In this document: piece after piece, positions 16,253-25,000 of the stretch | How the letters are laid out: every line of letters begins with the position of its first letter | Numbering within the stretch: position 1 is the first letter of the stretch | Origin: CAZJJK01 sp964546285 | Lineage (GTDB): Bacteria; Spirochaetota; Spirochaetia; Treponematales; Breznakiellaceae | Direction of reading: 5' to 3' | DNA length: 36,176 nucleotides | Assembly: GCA_964546285.1 (NCBI GenBank) | Contig: CAZJJK010000021.1 | Span: forward strand, 1 to 36,176 | Program-made: the position numbers and the translations under genes | Notes under the pieces: generated by a model | Told to the model about the DNA's origin: nothing | Database searches by the model: none | Seen by the model: the letters and a program-made list of their open reading frames with translations, nothing else

Positions 16253-17365
16253 TCAGCGCTTAGCCAGTTCCGCCAGCGGAATGGGCTTAGGCGCTTCATT
16301 TTCTCCCTCAACCTTGGCCAATTCCTCCAAGAGCTCTCGGCCGCGGCGCGACAGCTTACTGGGGATATGAATAATCACCTTTATATATAAATCGCCGCGG
16401 CGGCCGCCAACCGGAATTCCCTCATCGCGTACACGGAGCATCTTGCCATTTTGTATACCAGCGGGAATTTTCACCTTTATGCGTTTACCGTCCAGGGTAG
16501 CGACATACAGATCCGTTCCTAAAGCCGCTTGGGTAATGGAAATAGGTACGGCGCAATAGAGATCCGCTCCGTCCCGTTCAAAATTCTCATGCGCTTTGAC
16601 GCGAATAAAGACATATAAATCACCGGGAGGACCGCCGTTTGGACCAGCATCGCCTTGGTTGGGAATAACCACCCGCTTACCGTCCTCTATACCGGCGGGA
16701 ACGGTAACGACTATCTTTTGGCGTTTCTTTTGGGTACCGGAACCGCCGCATATTTTACAGGGGTTTTCTATCACAAAACCTTCCCCGCCACAGCTTGGAC
16801 AGGGTGAGGCGATGGAAAAGAAACCTTGACTCCGCCTAACCTGACCGGACCCTGCGCAGGTTGGACAAACCTTACGGCCCGCCCCTCCAGTCCCGTGACA
16901 GGAAGAACAGCTCTCGTTCCGGGCGTACTGAATTTCCACCTTTGTGCCGAAAACAGCGTCTTGAAAAGGAATTTCTATATCGTAACGAAGGTTTTGCCCC
17001 TGATGAACATTGCCGCTTGAGCGTTGAGCTCTCCGACCGGCCCCGCCAAAGAAAGAATCAAAAATGCCGGAGAAATCGCCAAAGATATCCTCAAAATCAC
17101 GGAAGGCCGAGGAATAATCGTGCTGACCGCCTCCCATGCTCTCCACACCAGCGAATCCAAATTGGTCATAGGCGGCTTTCTTTTGATCATCGGAAAGGAC
17201 CTCATAAGCCTCTGTCGCTTCTTTAAATTTTTCCTCGGCCGGCTTATTACCGGGATTTTTATCCGGATGATATTGGATAGCCAATTTCCGATAAGCTTTT
17301 TTTATGTCGTCCTTGGACGCCCCTTTTTGGACACCCAAGACTTCGTAATAATCGCGCTTCGCCAC
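16253..17365 (-). CDS. dnaJ: Chaperone DnaJ (Hsp40)
   Basis: Full-length type I DnaJ of 370 residues, the co-chaperone that delivers substrates to DnaK and stimulates its ATPase. Domains in order: J domain with HPD at 33-35; Gly/Phe-rich region about 70-115; four CxxCxGxG zinc motifs with cysteine pairs 153/156, 167/170, 189/192 and 203/206; then the C-terminal substrate-binding domains. I set the start at GTG 17365 (reading MAKRDYYEVLG), preceded by AAAGGA. The same frame stays open for 20 more codons upstream, but that extension is not family-like. It lies 130 bases downstream of dnaK, a gap with two small GC-rich hairpins, and belongs to the same unit. Confidence 0.96.
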   Translation of the reverse strand: MAKRDYYEVLGVQKGASKDDIKKAYRKLAIQYHPDKNPGNKPAEEKFKEATEAYEVLSDDQKKAAYDQFGFAGVESMGGGQHDYSSAFRDFEDIFGDFSGIFDSFFGGAGRRAQRSSGNVHQGQNLRYDIEIPFQDAVFGTKVEIQYARNESCSSCHGTGGAGRKVCPTCAGSGQVRRSQGFFSIASPCPSCGGEGFVIENPCKICGGSGTQKKRQKIVVTVPAGIEDGKRVVIPNQGDAGPNGGPPGDLYVFIRVKAHENFERDGADLYCAVPISITQAALGTDLYVATLDGKRIKVKIPAGIQNGKMLRVRDEGIPVGGRRGDLYIKVIIHIPSKLSRRGRELLEELAKVEGENEAPKPIPLAELAKR

Positions 17366-17495
17366 GAATGTTTCCTTTCGGAGCGTTTCCGAAACGCCGA
17401 GGCGCCAAGTGCCCTTTAAGGACAATCAACGCCGCTCGGCATTCCGAAACGACCGTCGCTCACAGCGGTTCGGCCGCTCCCAATAATAATGAATC

Positions 17496-19409
17496 CTATT
17501 TTTTATCGTCGTCTACGACTTCGTAGTCCACGTCCTCGGCGTTTTTCATATTCTCGCCGCTTTGGGTCTCTTCCTGGCCCGTGGGAGCGTCCGTCTGAGC
17601 TTGGGCGCTAGAATTCTTATACATTTCCTCGGCGATCTTATAAGAAGCCTGTTTGAGCGCCTCGGTTTTTTCCTTTATGGTCGGAACATCGCCGCCTTCC
17701 AAGGCCCGCTTCAAATCAGCCACCGCTTCTTCTATTTTAGTCTTATCGTCCTGACCGATCTTATCGGCCATATCCTTCAAGGTCTTTTCTGTTGTATAGA
17801 TCATGGAGTCAGCCTCATTGCGGGCTTCGGCGCGCTCTCGTTCGCGCTTATCCTCCTCCGCGTGAGCCTCGGCTTCTCTGACCATCTTATCGATATCCTG
17901 ATCCGACAGGCCGGAAGAGCTTTCAATACGAATTTTCTGTTCCTTGCCGGTACCCAGATCTTTAGCGGATACATGGACTATACCATTGGCATCAATATCA
18001 AAAGCAACCTCAATCTGCGGAACGCCACGCGGCGCCGGCGGGATCCCCACTAGATCGAAGCGACCCAAGGTACGGTTCTGATTGGCCATTTCGCGCTCAC
18101 CCTGGAGCACATGGATAGAAACCGCCGTTTGGCTATCGGCCGCGGTCGAGAATATTTGGCTCTTTCGGGTTGGGATCGTGGTATTCCGAGGAATAAGCCG
18201 GGTCATCACCTGCCCCAACGTTTCAATACCAAGCGATAGCGGGGTAACATCCAAAAGCAACACATCTTTGACATCGCCGCCCAAAATACCGCCCTGAATC
18301 GCCGCGCCTACAGCCACCGCCTCATCAGGATTAACGCCCTTATTGGGTTCCTTGCCAAACAATTCTCGGACCAGCTTTTGGACCGCGGGAATACGGGTAG
18401 AACCGCCAACCAGAATAACTTCATCTATCTTGTTAGCGCTAAGCCCAGCGTCTTCCAAGGCTTTCTTGCACGGCGATTTGGAGCGCTCAAACAAGTCCGC
18501 CACAAGTTGCTCAAACTTGGCGCGGGACAGGCTTTTTTGCAGATGCTTCGGGCCAGATTGGTCCGCCGTGATAAACGGCAGATTAATTTCAGTCATTTGT
18601 ACCGCGGACAACTCGATTTTCGCCTTTTCCGAAGCTTCGCGGAGTCGCTGCAAGGCCATCCGGTCTTTGGATAGATCGATGCCGTTATCTTTTTTGAATT
18701 CCTCAACCAGCCATTCCACGATACGGCGATCAAAATCATCGCCGCCCAAATGGGTATCGCCATTTGTGGATTTTACCTCAAACACGCCCTCGCCTAATTC
18801 CAGGATGGACACGTCGAAGGTACCACCGCCTAAGTCATATACGGCTATGGTTTTCTCTTTCTTTTGGTCCTTATTGAAGCCAAAGGCTAACGAAGCGGCG
18901 GTGGGTTCGTTGATTATGCGCTTAACATCCAAACCAGCTATCTTACCCGCGTCCTTGGTCGCTTGACGCTGAGCATCGTTAAAATAAGCGGGTACCGTTA
19001 TCACCGCTTCCGTAACAGGCTCGCCCAAGTAATCTTCCGCCGTCTTCTTCATTTTCTGAAGCACAAACGCGGAAACTTCCTGAGGCGAATAGTATTTGTC
19101 CATTATGCTGACGCGAACATCATCCCCTTGCTCCACAACCTTATAGGGAACAAGCTTCATCTCGTTTGAGACTTCGGAATAACGGCGGCCCATAAAGCGC
19201 TTAATTGAGTAAACCGTATTCTCGGGATTGGTAATCATTTGATTCTTGGCCGGTTGACCGACAACACGTTCGCCCTTACCGGTAAAGCCAACGATGGACG
19301 GCGTTGTTCGTCCGCCTTCAGAATTCTGGATTATGATAGGTTCTCCGCCTTCCAGAACGGCTACGCAAGAATTGGTGGTTCCAAGATCGATGCCAATAAT
19401 TTTGCCCAT
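17496..19409 (-). CDS. dnaK: Chaperone DnaK (Hsp70)
   Basis: A complete 637-residue Hsp70. The N-terminal ATPase domain shows GIDLGTTNSCVAV near the start, IINEPTAASLAFG, and YDLGGGTFDVSILE. The substrate-binding domain follows (TPLSLGIETLG, then the lid), ending in an acidic tail (DVDYEVVDDDKK) typical of bacterial DnaK. It folds nascent and stressed proteins with GrpE and DnaJ, which flank it. The ATG at 19409 has AAGGAG at suitable distance. The 125-base gap to grpE holds no strong terminator, so grpE-dnaK-dnaJ probably form one heat-shock transcript. Confidence 0.98.
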   Translation of the reverse strand: MGKIIGIDLGTTNSCVAVLEGGEPIIIQNSEGGRTTPSIVGFTGKGERVVGQPAKNQMITNPENTVYSIKRFMGRRYSEVSNEMKLVPYKVVEQGDDVRVSIMDKYYSPQEVSAFVLQKMKKTAEDYLGEPVTEAVITVPAYFNDAQRQATKDAGKIAGLDVKRIINEPTAASLAFGFNKDQKKEKTIAVYDLGGGTFDVSILELGEGVFEVKSTNGDTHLGGDDFDRRIVEWLVEEFKKDNGIDLSKDRMALQRLREASEKAKIELSAVQMTEINLPFITADQSGPKHLQKSLSRAKFEQLVADLFERSKSPCKKALEDAGLSANKIDEVILVGGSTRIPAVQKLVRELFGKEPNKGVNPDEAVAVGAAIQGGILGGDVKDVLLLDVTPLSLGIETLGQVMTRLIPRNTTIPTRKSQIFSTAADSQTAVSIHVLQGEREMANQNRTLGRFDLVGIPPAPRGVPQIEVAFDIDANGIVHVSAKDLGTGKEQKIRIESSSGLSDQDIDKMVREAEAHAEEDKRERERAEARNEADSMIYTTEKTLKDMADKIGQDDKTKIEEAVADLKRALEGGDVPTIKEKTEALKQASYKIAEEMYKNSSAQAQTDAPTGQEETQSGENMKNAEDVDYEVVDDDKK

Positions 19410-19534
19410 TTTCGGACTCCTTCTCCTCTATTCCGCCTCTCCGCCGCGCATACGCCGACCGATGGCCATAATCAATATACTAAAAGCGCTAGCCCTTCGT
19501 CGCGCCAGCGTCATCGACAAAGCGTATTCCGGAC

Positions 19535-20233
19535 TTATTCATCCTCTTCTTTGTTTTGCCCAGAAATAGCTTCCTGAGCCGGCATAGCCACCTTCACCTT
19601 CGCGCTACGGATCACCCGGTCTTTAAGCATAAAGCCTTTTATAAAATCCTCCAGCACGGTCGGCTCGGTTATATCGGCTTGCCGCTCTACCATAACAGCT
19701 TCATGCCGATTTGGGTCAAAGGCTTGCCCGGCTGACTCATAGCGAACCAAGCCCCATTTGTTTCCCAACATCGCCAATAGCTGCTTAGCTATCATTGATA
19801 CGCCTTCATGGAAAGCGTTGAAATCGCGAGCGGCCTCCGATGATTTGATCGCGCGCTCAAAATCGTCAATAACCGGAATAATATCCATAAGCAACGCTTG
19901 ATTAGCGAAATCAACGGCATCCTGCTTGTCCCGTTGAAGGCGCTTACGAAAATTCTCAAAATCCGCCGCCTTACGGAGATATTGATCCTTCAAATTAGCG
20001 TTCTCGGCTTCAAGGGCCGCGACGCGCGCGCTAAATTCGGCTTTGAGGATTTCTATAAAACGCTCTTCAGAAAGAACCTGTTCCCCAGAAGCGACGCTTT
20101 CCCCAGCGGAGGCTTCACGTTCACCTAGGTCCGAAGCGGCGGCTTGGGCGTCTTCTTTGACGGCGCCATTTTCTTCCGCCAGAGGCTGCTTTACTGACTT
20201 AGCCGCTTTCGCGTTATGAATATGCTTAGACAT
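19535..20233 (-). CDS. grpE: Nucleotide exchange factor GrpE
   Basis: A GrpE of about 232 residues that releases ADP from DnaK. The first 55 residues are a low-complexity Ala/Glu-rich tail, followed by the long dimerising helix (AALEAENANLKDQYLRKAAD) and the family motif DFENFRKRLQRDK, then the beta domain ending in FMLKDRVIRSAKVKVAMP. ATG 20233 is favoured because AGGA lies seven bases upstream; a GTG two codons earlier (20239) is closer to that site than usual. Encoded 125 bases upstream of dnaK; hrcA, often first in such operons, is not in the window. Confidence 0.95.
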   Translation of the reverse strand: MSKHIHNAKAAKSVKQPLAEENGAVKEDAQAAASDLGEREASAGESVASGEQVLSEERFIEILKAEFSARVAALEAENANLKDQYLRKAADFENFRKRLQRDKQDAVDFANQALLMDIIPVIDDFERAIKSSEAARDFNAFHEGVSMIAKQLLAMLGNKWGLVRYESAGQAFDPNRHEAVMVERQADITEPTVLEDFIKGFMLKDRVIRSAKVKVAMPAQEAISGQNKEEDE

Positions 20234-20262
20234 CGACACATCCTATGAGGTATTTATACAAA

Positions 20263-20292
20263 AAAATAGCGACGCCACTCCGCCAGAGTCAA
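20263..20292 (-). promoter_or_regulatory. Candidate sigma70 promoter of grpE-dnaK-dnaJ
   Basis: On the minus strand, TTGACT (20287-20292) and TATTTT (20263-20268) are separated by 18 bases, and the start codon of grpE lies 29 bases further on. No CIRCE inverted repeat (TTAGCACTC-N9-GAGTGCTAA) is present between promoter and gene, so HrcA control through the usual operator is not supported. Confidence 0.5.
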
Positions 20293-20408
20293 GCGGAATC
20301 GTTTTTTGATAAGGCTATCAGCCCAAAAACACGCGCTTTTTTATACAAGCGGCCTTAATAAGGCACCTTATCAATAGATCAAAAGTCTTTAGCGCCGCTT
20401 ACGAAAAC

Positions 20409-20451
20409 GGCTTGTTTTCACAAGTACTCTCGCCTTTTATTGTAACTTTTG
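20409..20451. repeat. Possible third, decayed copy of the 691-770 repeat
   Basis: GGCTTGTTTTCACAAG followed by CTCTC and TTTTATT lines up with the middle of the copy at 691-770. The match is short and could be chance in AT-rich sequence. It lies between grpE and the Lol-like operon. Confidence 0.3.
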
Positions 20452-20528
20452 TTTCGCGCACAGACTTCTGGCGAAAACCGCGTAGTCCCGAGAGAAGCGA
20501 CAATAACCAAGCTTTATTCGTTTCTTTA

Positions 20529-20557
20529 TTGTTTCTCTTTATGTGAATCGCTATTTT
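20529..20557 (+). promoter_or_regulatory. Candidate sigma70 promoter of the Lol-like operon
   Basis: TTGTTT (20529-20534) and TATTTT (20552-20557) are exactly 17 bases apart. Transcription would start near 20564, which excludes the long upstream extension of the ATPase frame and agrees with a start at the well-placed GTG at 20627. Confidence 0.5.
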
Positions 20558-20626
20558 TGTACCATGCCGCGTCAGGGCGCCGATAGGGCCCGGCCGTTAA
20601 TGCAATTTATCATCAAGGAGACGAAC

Positions 20627-21340
20627 GTGACCATCATTGAATTGAATGAGGTACGAAAAACGTATCCCCTGGGGAAAGTCCAAGTGGAAGCCGTCAAGGG
20701 AGTAAGTTTTAAGATCGAAAAAGGCGATTTTATTTCGATAGCCGGTCCGTCAGGATCGGGAAAGTCCACCATACTCAATATGATCGGGCTTATCGACACG
20801 CCAAGCCAGGGAGAAGTTAGGATTGACGGCAATCCTATTTCCGGGCTTAAGGACAAACAGTTAACCAGATTACGTCACGAGACCATCGGCTTTATTTTCC
20901 AGTCTTTCAATTTGGTGCCAGTCCTCAATGTCTATGAGAATATAGAATTCCCGTTACTGCTTGGGAAAGCGACAATGACTAAGACCGAAAAACGGGAATG
21001 GATAGATTTTCTTATCAGTGAAGTCGGCCTGGATCAATGGCGAAACCACAAGTCCAATGAATTATCAGGCGGTCAAAGGCAACGGGTCGCCATAGCGCGG
21101 GCTTTAGTCGCCAAACCGGCCATAGTCCTGGCGGACGAACCGACGGCCAACCTGGATTCCAAGACCGGCGAGCAGATAATCGAACTGATGAAGAAGATAA
21201 ACAGGGAAATGGAAACAACTTTTATTTTCTCTACCCATGACATGAAAATTGTTGAAATCGCCGACCACGTGATTAGGCTGAGGGACGGCCTGGTGACCGA
21301 GAATTTCAAACAAGATGGCCGTTCCACCTCGGAGTATTAA
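20627..21340 (+). CDS. LolD/MacB-type ABC ATPase
   Basis: A 237-residue ATPase of the LolD/MacB/FtsE group that powers mechanotransmission permeases. Motifs: Walker A GPSGSGKST (40-48), Q-loop FIFQSFNLVPVLNVYEN, signature ELSGGQRQRVAIARAL, Walker B IVLADEPTANLDS and the H-loop STHD. The FQSFNL...ENIEFPL and TANLD patterns place it firmly in this group. The GTG at 20627 has AAGGAG six bases upstream; the frame runs open to 20543, but that segment contains the probable promoter. The next gene starts one base after the stop. It should energise the two FtsX-like permeases encoded immediately downstream. Confidence 0.92.
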   Translation: MTIIELNEVRKTYPLGKVQVEAVKGVSFKIEKGDFISIAGPSGSGKSTILNMIGLIDTPSQGEVRIDGNPISGLKDKQLTRLRHETIGFIFQSFNLVPVLNVYENIEFPLLLGKATMTKTEKREWIDFLISEVGLDQWRNHKSNELSGGQRQRVAIARALVAKPAIVLADEPTANLDSKTGEQIIELMKKINREMETTFIFSTHDMKIVEIADHVIRLRDGLVTENFKQDGRSTSEY

Positions 21341-21341
21341 T

Positions 21342-22871
21342 ATGCCGATCCTACTACGTATAGCCTTCCGCAATATGTGGGAACATAAAGCGAAAAGCCT
21401 GATCATCGGCATACTAATCGCCTTGGGCGTTATCGTGCTGGTACTTGGCAACGCGATGATGGATTCCGCCGCCGAAGGCGTCAGGAAAAACTTTATTGAG
21501 AACTTCACCGGCGATATCATGATCCACGGGCCGTCAAAGGACGCCGTGTCCATTTTTGGGGTTGAGTCCATGGATATGAGCGCCGATACCGAGGTGCCCA
21601 CCATCCCCGATTATGAGCGGGTGATGGAGATCGTCCGCTCGCGACCGGATATCGCGGCGGCCACAGGACTAGCCACCGCGTACGGTTTAGTTTCGGTTGA
21701 TAACGAAGAGAATATCGATGAAATAGATACCGATAGCGAGGAAGCCGCCTCCACGCTGGTCTTCGGCATAGTATTTGGCGTTGACGCGGATCATTATTTT
21801 AAGCTTTTTCCTTCAGTTAGATTGATTGAAGGCCGCCAGCTGAAAAGCGGCGAAGCGGCTGTTATGCTGAACACGAGACAGATGGAACGGCTTGAGAAAA
21901 AGTATAAACGCGATTTTTCCGTTGGCGACAAGGTCCTGATAAACGGCATAAGCGTTAGCGGTATGCGCATACGGGAAACGGAGATAGTTGGCGTCTACGA
22001 GCGAGAGGAATCGGCGACGGAACAGGCTCCCTTCCTCTACACCGATATCGATACGGCGCGGGTCCTGGGCGGCCTGACGCTGGGCGGCGCCGAGGAAATT
22101 ACGCTGGACGAAACCCAAACCGCCGTTTTGGGCGCCACTGACCTGGATAGCTTGTTTGACGACGACTTCGGTATGGTGGATGCCGCGCCACTGGCCGGAG
22201 CCGAGCTCAACTTTGATTCGACCATTGACCTTTTAGGCGACACAGCGCTTAGGGACAGCGTTAATCAGATTGACAGCGGCGCTTGGAATTTCATTCTTAT
22301 TAGGCTGAAGGATTCAGGATCTCCAAGCGCGACAGCCGCCAGTATCATCGGGCTTACGACTGAGTTTGAACAAGCCGGATTGGATGTCAATGTTGTGGAT
22401 TGGAAGGGCGCCGCGGGGTCTATGGGTAGTTTTGTGGAAATAGTCCGTATGGTTTTCTATATCGCTCTTATTATCATTTCTATCGTGGCGGTCATCATCA
22501 TGATGAACACCTTGGTCGTATCGGTGATAGAACGCACCTCAGAGATAGGCACCATGCGCGCGCTCGGCGCCCAGCGTTCTTTTGTAAGGGCTATGTTTTT
22601 AACGGAAACCTTAACACTTACGGTCGTTTTTGGCCTTATCGGATCATTGATAACGATAGCAGCGGTTACTATAGTAAACGCGCTAAAAATACCGGCTGAT
22701 GGCGCCTTTATTAAGCTGCTATTCGGTGGTGAAATTGTCCATATAACGCCGAGCCTAAGCTCTTTTGTTTCCACCATCTTTATGGTTTTCGTTGTCGGTT
22801 TTGTCGCCCACCTGTATCCGGTGACGGTCGCGCTGAAAATCCAGCCCGTTAAAGCCATGCAGGCAGAGTAG
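21342..22871 (+). CDS. LolC/E-like FtsX-domain permease with acidic insertion
   Basis: A 509-residue permease: first span at about 20-40, a large periplasmic domain (about 45-365), then three C-terminal spans with the FtsX signature TSEIGTMRALGAQ after the second. This is the LolCE/MacB topology, in which the periplasmic domain takes up an outer-membrane-bound lipid or lipoprotein. The periplasmic domain is longer than usual: an acidic stretch near 120-135 and another at about 250-310, containing DLDSLFDDDFGMV (267-279), interrupt it. That motif resembles two in the outer-membrane barrel protein at the end of the operon. Start at 21342 (GGAG eight bases upstream); an in-frame ATG at 21315 lies within the ATPase gene. 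Confidence 0.9.
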   Translation: MPILLRIAFRNMWEHKAKSLIIGILIALGVIVLVLGNAMMDSAAEGVRKNFIENFTGDIMIHGPSKDAVSIFGVESMDMSADTEVPTIPDYERVMEIVRSRPDIAAATGLATAYGLVSVDNEENIDEIDTDSEEAASTLVFGIVFGVDADHYFKLFPSVRLIEGRQLKSGEAAVMLNTRQMERLEKKYKRDFSVGDKVLINGISVSGMRIRETEIVGVYEREESATEQAPFLYTDIDTARVLGGLTLGGAEEITLDETQTAVLGATDLDSLFDDDFGMVDAAPLAGAELNFDSTIDLLGDTALRDSVNQIDSGAWNFILIRLKDSGSPSATAASIIGLTTEFEQAGLDVNVVDWKGAAGSMGSFVEIVRMVFYIALIIISIVAVIIMMNTLVVSVIERTSEIGTMRALGAQRSFVRAMFLTETLTLTVVFGLIGSLITIAAVTIVNALKIPADGAFIKLLFGGEIVHITPSLSSFVSTIFMVFVVGFVAHLYPVTVALKIQPVKAMQAE

Positions 22872-22880
22872 GAGCGCGTT

Positions 22881-24218
22881 ATGGGAAATCTTATACGTAT
22901 CGCTTTCAGGAATTTAAACCGCCAGAAGAAGCGCAGTTTTCTCCTTGGCGGAGCTATAGCCTTCGGCATTATGATCGTCACTATCATTAACGGATTCGCC
23001 GGAGCCTTCCAACAAAACGTCGCTGGTAATATGGCTCAGCTATTCGCCGGCCATGTCTATGTGGAAGCTTCCGAGAAATCCGAATCCGGTAAACGGATAG
23101 ACATCATCCGCGACGACGCGCCGATAATGGCGGCTTTGACGGACGCGGGGATCGATACGAGCTATATAGCTCGCCGTTCGGCTGCCACCGTCACCCTCAT
23201 TTTCGAGGGCAAGAAAACCGACCAACAAGTCATGGGCGCCGACTTGGCCGATGAACTTTTCCTACGTGAACGCCTAGTATTGAAGAAGGGCACTTGGGAA
23301 AACCTGGACGACCCTCGCGCGCTTATTCTCAGCGAGGACGTAGCCGCCAAGCTGAAGGTGGAGGTCGGCGACAAGGTACTGGTCCAGCTCAAAACCTATA
23401 CAGGCCAGAACAATGTTGGCGAATTCATCCTTGCGGGCATAAGCCAGGATATGGGTTTGTTCAGCGCCATGGTAGCCTACACTCACCGCGCCTATCTGAA
23501 CGAACTTCTGGCCATGGAGCCCAGCGACTACCAAATCTTCGGCATACTGCTTGACGACCTGTCTCAGGCGGAGGCCGTGTCGGCCAAACTGCTTGAGGCC
23601 TTGAAAAACCACGCGCCAAGCTTTGAGCTGAGCGCCGAGGATCTAGCGGCGATAAGCGCTTCCGGCTTGCGCGATTCTCGGTATTCCCGTTTATTAAAAC
23701 AAGCTAAAGATCAGACTTGGGAAGGATCTAAATATCGGGTATTCACAATAAACGATATGATCTCCCAAATAGAGGAATTGGTCCGGACGCTAAACCTAGT
23801 GAGTACCATCATCCTTTTAGTGCTTTTCCTCATCATCATGGTAGGCATAGCCAATACCTTCCGTATGATCATGTATGAGCGCATCAAGGAGATAGGCACC
23901 ATGCGGGCCGTCGGTATGCAGCGCGGCTCGGTCAGGAACCTATTCCTGACTGAAGCCGGCCTTCTAGGTTCAGGCGGCGCTATCGTCGGCTGGCTCGCGG
24001 CTGGCGTTGTCATGCTTATCCTGTCAATCCATGATTACGGAACCGGCACCTTCTTCTCTTTACTATTGAAGAATGGGCACCTTTCTTTCGCTATACAGCC
24101 AGCGCAGGCGTTAGCTAATTATTTACTGGTACTTTTCTTAACGCTTCTGGCCGCCTTAATGCCGGCTAGAAAGGCGTCTAAGCTGCCGCCGGCCGTGGCG
24201 TTGAGAACGGCCAAATAA
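22881..24218 (+). CDS. LolC/E-like FtsX-domain permease, second subunit
   Basis: A 445-residue partner of the preceding permease, with the same topology: MGNLIRIAFRNLNRQKKRS leading into span 1, a periplasmic domain (FAGHVYVEASEK and beyond), then three C-terminal spans with RIKEIGTMRAVGMQRG, the FtsX-domain coupling segment, between the first two. The two permeases are clearly different in sequence and length, so they probably form a heterodimer like LolC and LolE rather than a MacB-type homodimer. Good AGGAG site seven bases before ATG 22881. The C-terminal ARKASKLPPAVALR matches the cytoplasmic coupling end of this family. Confidence 0.9.
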   Translation: MGNLIRIAFRNLNRQKKRSFLLGGAIAFGIMIVTIINGFAGAFQQNVAGNMAQLFAGHVYVEASEKSESGKRIDIIRDDAPIMAALTDAGIDTSYIARRSAATVTLIFEGKKTDQQVMGADLADELFLRERLVLKKGTWENLDDPRALILSEDVAAKLKVEVGDKVLVQLKTYTGQNNVGEFILAGISQDMGLFSAMVAYTHRAYLNELLAMEPSDYQIFGILLDDLSQAEAVSAKLLEALKNHAPSFELSAEDLAAISASGLRDSRYSRLLKQAKDQTWEGSKYRVFTINDMISQIEELVRTLNLVSTIILLVLFLIIMVGIANTFRMIMYERIKEIGTMRAVGMQRGSVRNLFLTEAGLLGSGGAIVGWLAAGVVMLILSIHDYGTGTFFSLLLKNGHLSFAIQPAQALANYLLVLFLTLLAALMPARKASKLPPAVALRTAK

Positions 24219-24229
24219 TGGGAGGAATC

Positions 24230-24991
24230 ATGCGTAAAGCTTTCGGCGCGGCGACTCTCGCCGCCTTAATATATTTTGGCGCGGCTTTTCCGGCCGCTGC
24301 CCAAGACGTAGACTTTGAGGCGATGCTTCGGGAGATCGATGAACTCAACGATTTCTCCGGCCTCGATTTTACCGGAGTCTTCACCATCGTTTCGGAAAAA
24401 CCCGGTGAGAAACAGTCCTTGGACCAGGTTCGAATGTTCCGCCGCGATGAGAAAGATCAATTTTTAATGTTGATCCAGAAGCCTGACGCTAATAAAGGTC
24501 AGGGCTACTTAAAGGAAGGCGACAATGTGTGGTTCTACGACCCCACCAGCAAGAAATTCAGCCATTCCAGCCTAAAGGAAAACCTGAGTGACTCCGAGGC
24601 GAAGAACGCCGATTTCAGCCAACGCTCCATTTTAGACGATTACCTGATCCAAAAAACGGAGGAGGGCTCTATTGGCAAATTCCCCGTTTGGTCCATTACT
24701 CTTAAGGCTCGCACAAACGAAGTGAGCTATGACCTAATCCGCATACATGTCCGCAAGGACAGACCGCTCGTTCTAAAGCAAGAAGACATGAGCGTTTCCG
24801 GCCGCTTGATGCGTACCACGTTGTACCCTAAATACGCCGATATCGGAAACGGTAAATTATACCCCTCCCAAATGTTGATCGTTGACGAGGTCAATGTGGG
24901 CGAGAAAAGCCTAATCACCATGACGGAAATGACGACGTCCAAGCTACCGGATAAGGTATTTACAAAGGCTTTCTTGGAACAAGTCAATTAG
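24230..24991 (+). CDS. LolA-like periplasmic outer-membrane sorting protein
   Basis: A 253-residue exported protein with a standard signal peptide (residues 1-24, cleavage after PAAA). The mature part matches the outer-membrane lipoprotein-sorting group related to LolA: DFTGVFTIVSEKPGE, the MFRRDEKDQFLMLIQKP strand pair, GYLKEGDNVWFYDPTSKKF, and SYDLIRIHVRKDRPLVLKQE. LolA-fold proteins shield acyl chains while crossing the periplasm. Placement directly after two LolC/E-like permeases suggests it receives their cargo. I use ATG 24230, which follows GGGAGG; an ATG at 24218 overlaps the upstream stop but lies before that site. No lipobox, so it is soluble like LolA. Confidence 0.88.
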   Translation: MRKAFGAATLAALIYFGAAFPAAAQDVDFEAMLREIDELNDFSGLDFTGVFTIVSEKPGEKQSLDQVRMFRRDEKDQFLMLIQKPDANKGQGYLKEGDNVWFYDPTSKKFSHSSLKENLSDSEAKNADFSQRSILDDYLIQKTEEGSIGKFPVWSITLKARTNEVSYDLIRIHVRKDRPLVLKQEDMSVSGRLMRTTLYPKYADIGNGKLYPSQMLIVDEVNVGEKSLITMTEMTTSKLPDKVFTKAFLEQVN

Positions 24992-25000
24992 GGAGGATAT

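Noticed and set aside
20234..20300. Possible CIRCE operator upstream of grpE
   Set aside because: A CACTC and a GAGTC occur nearby but not in the TTAGCACTC-N9-GAGTGCTAA arrangement; no HrcA site can be supported.
20543..20626. Longer N-terminus for the LolD-like ATPase
   Set aside because: This stretch begins within the probable promoter (TATTTT at 20552) and lacks a ribosome binding site, whereas GTG 20627 has AAGGAG at ideal distance.
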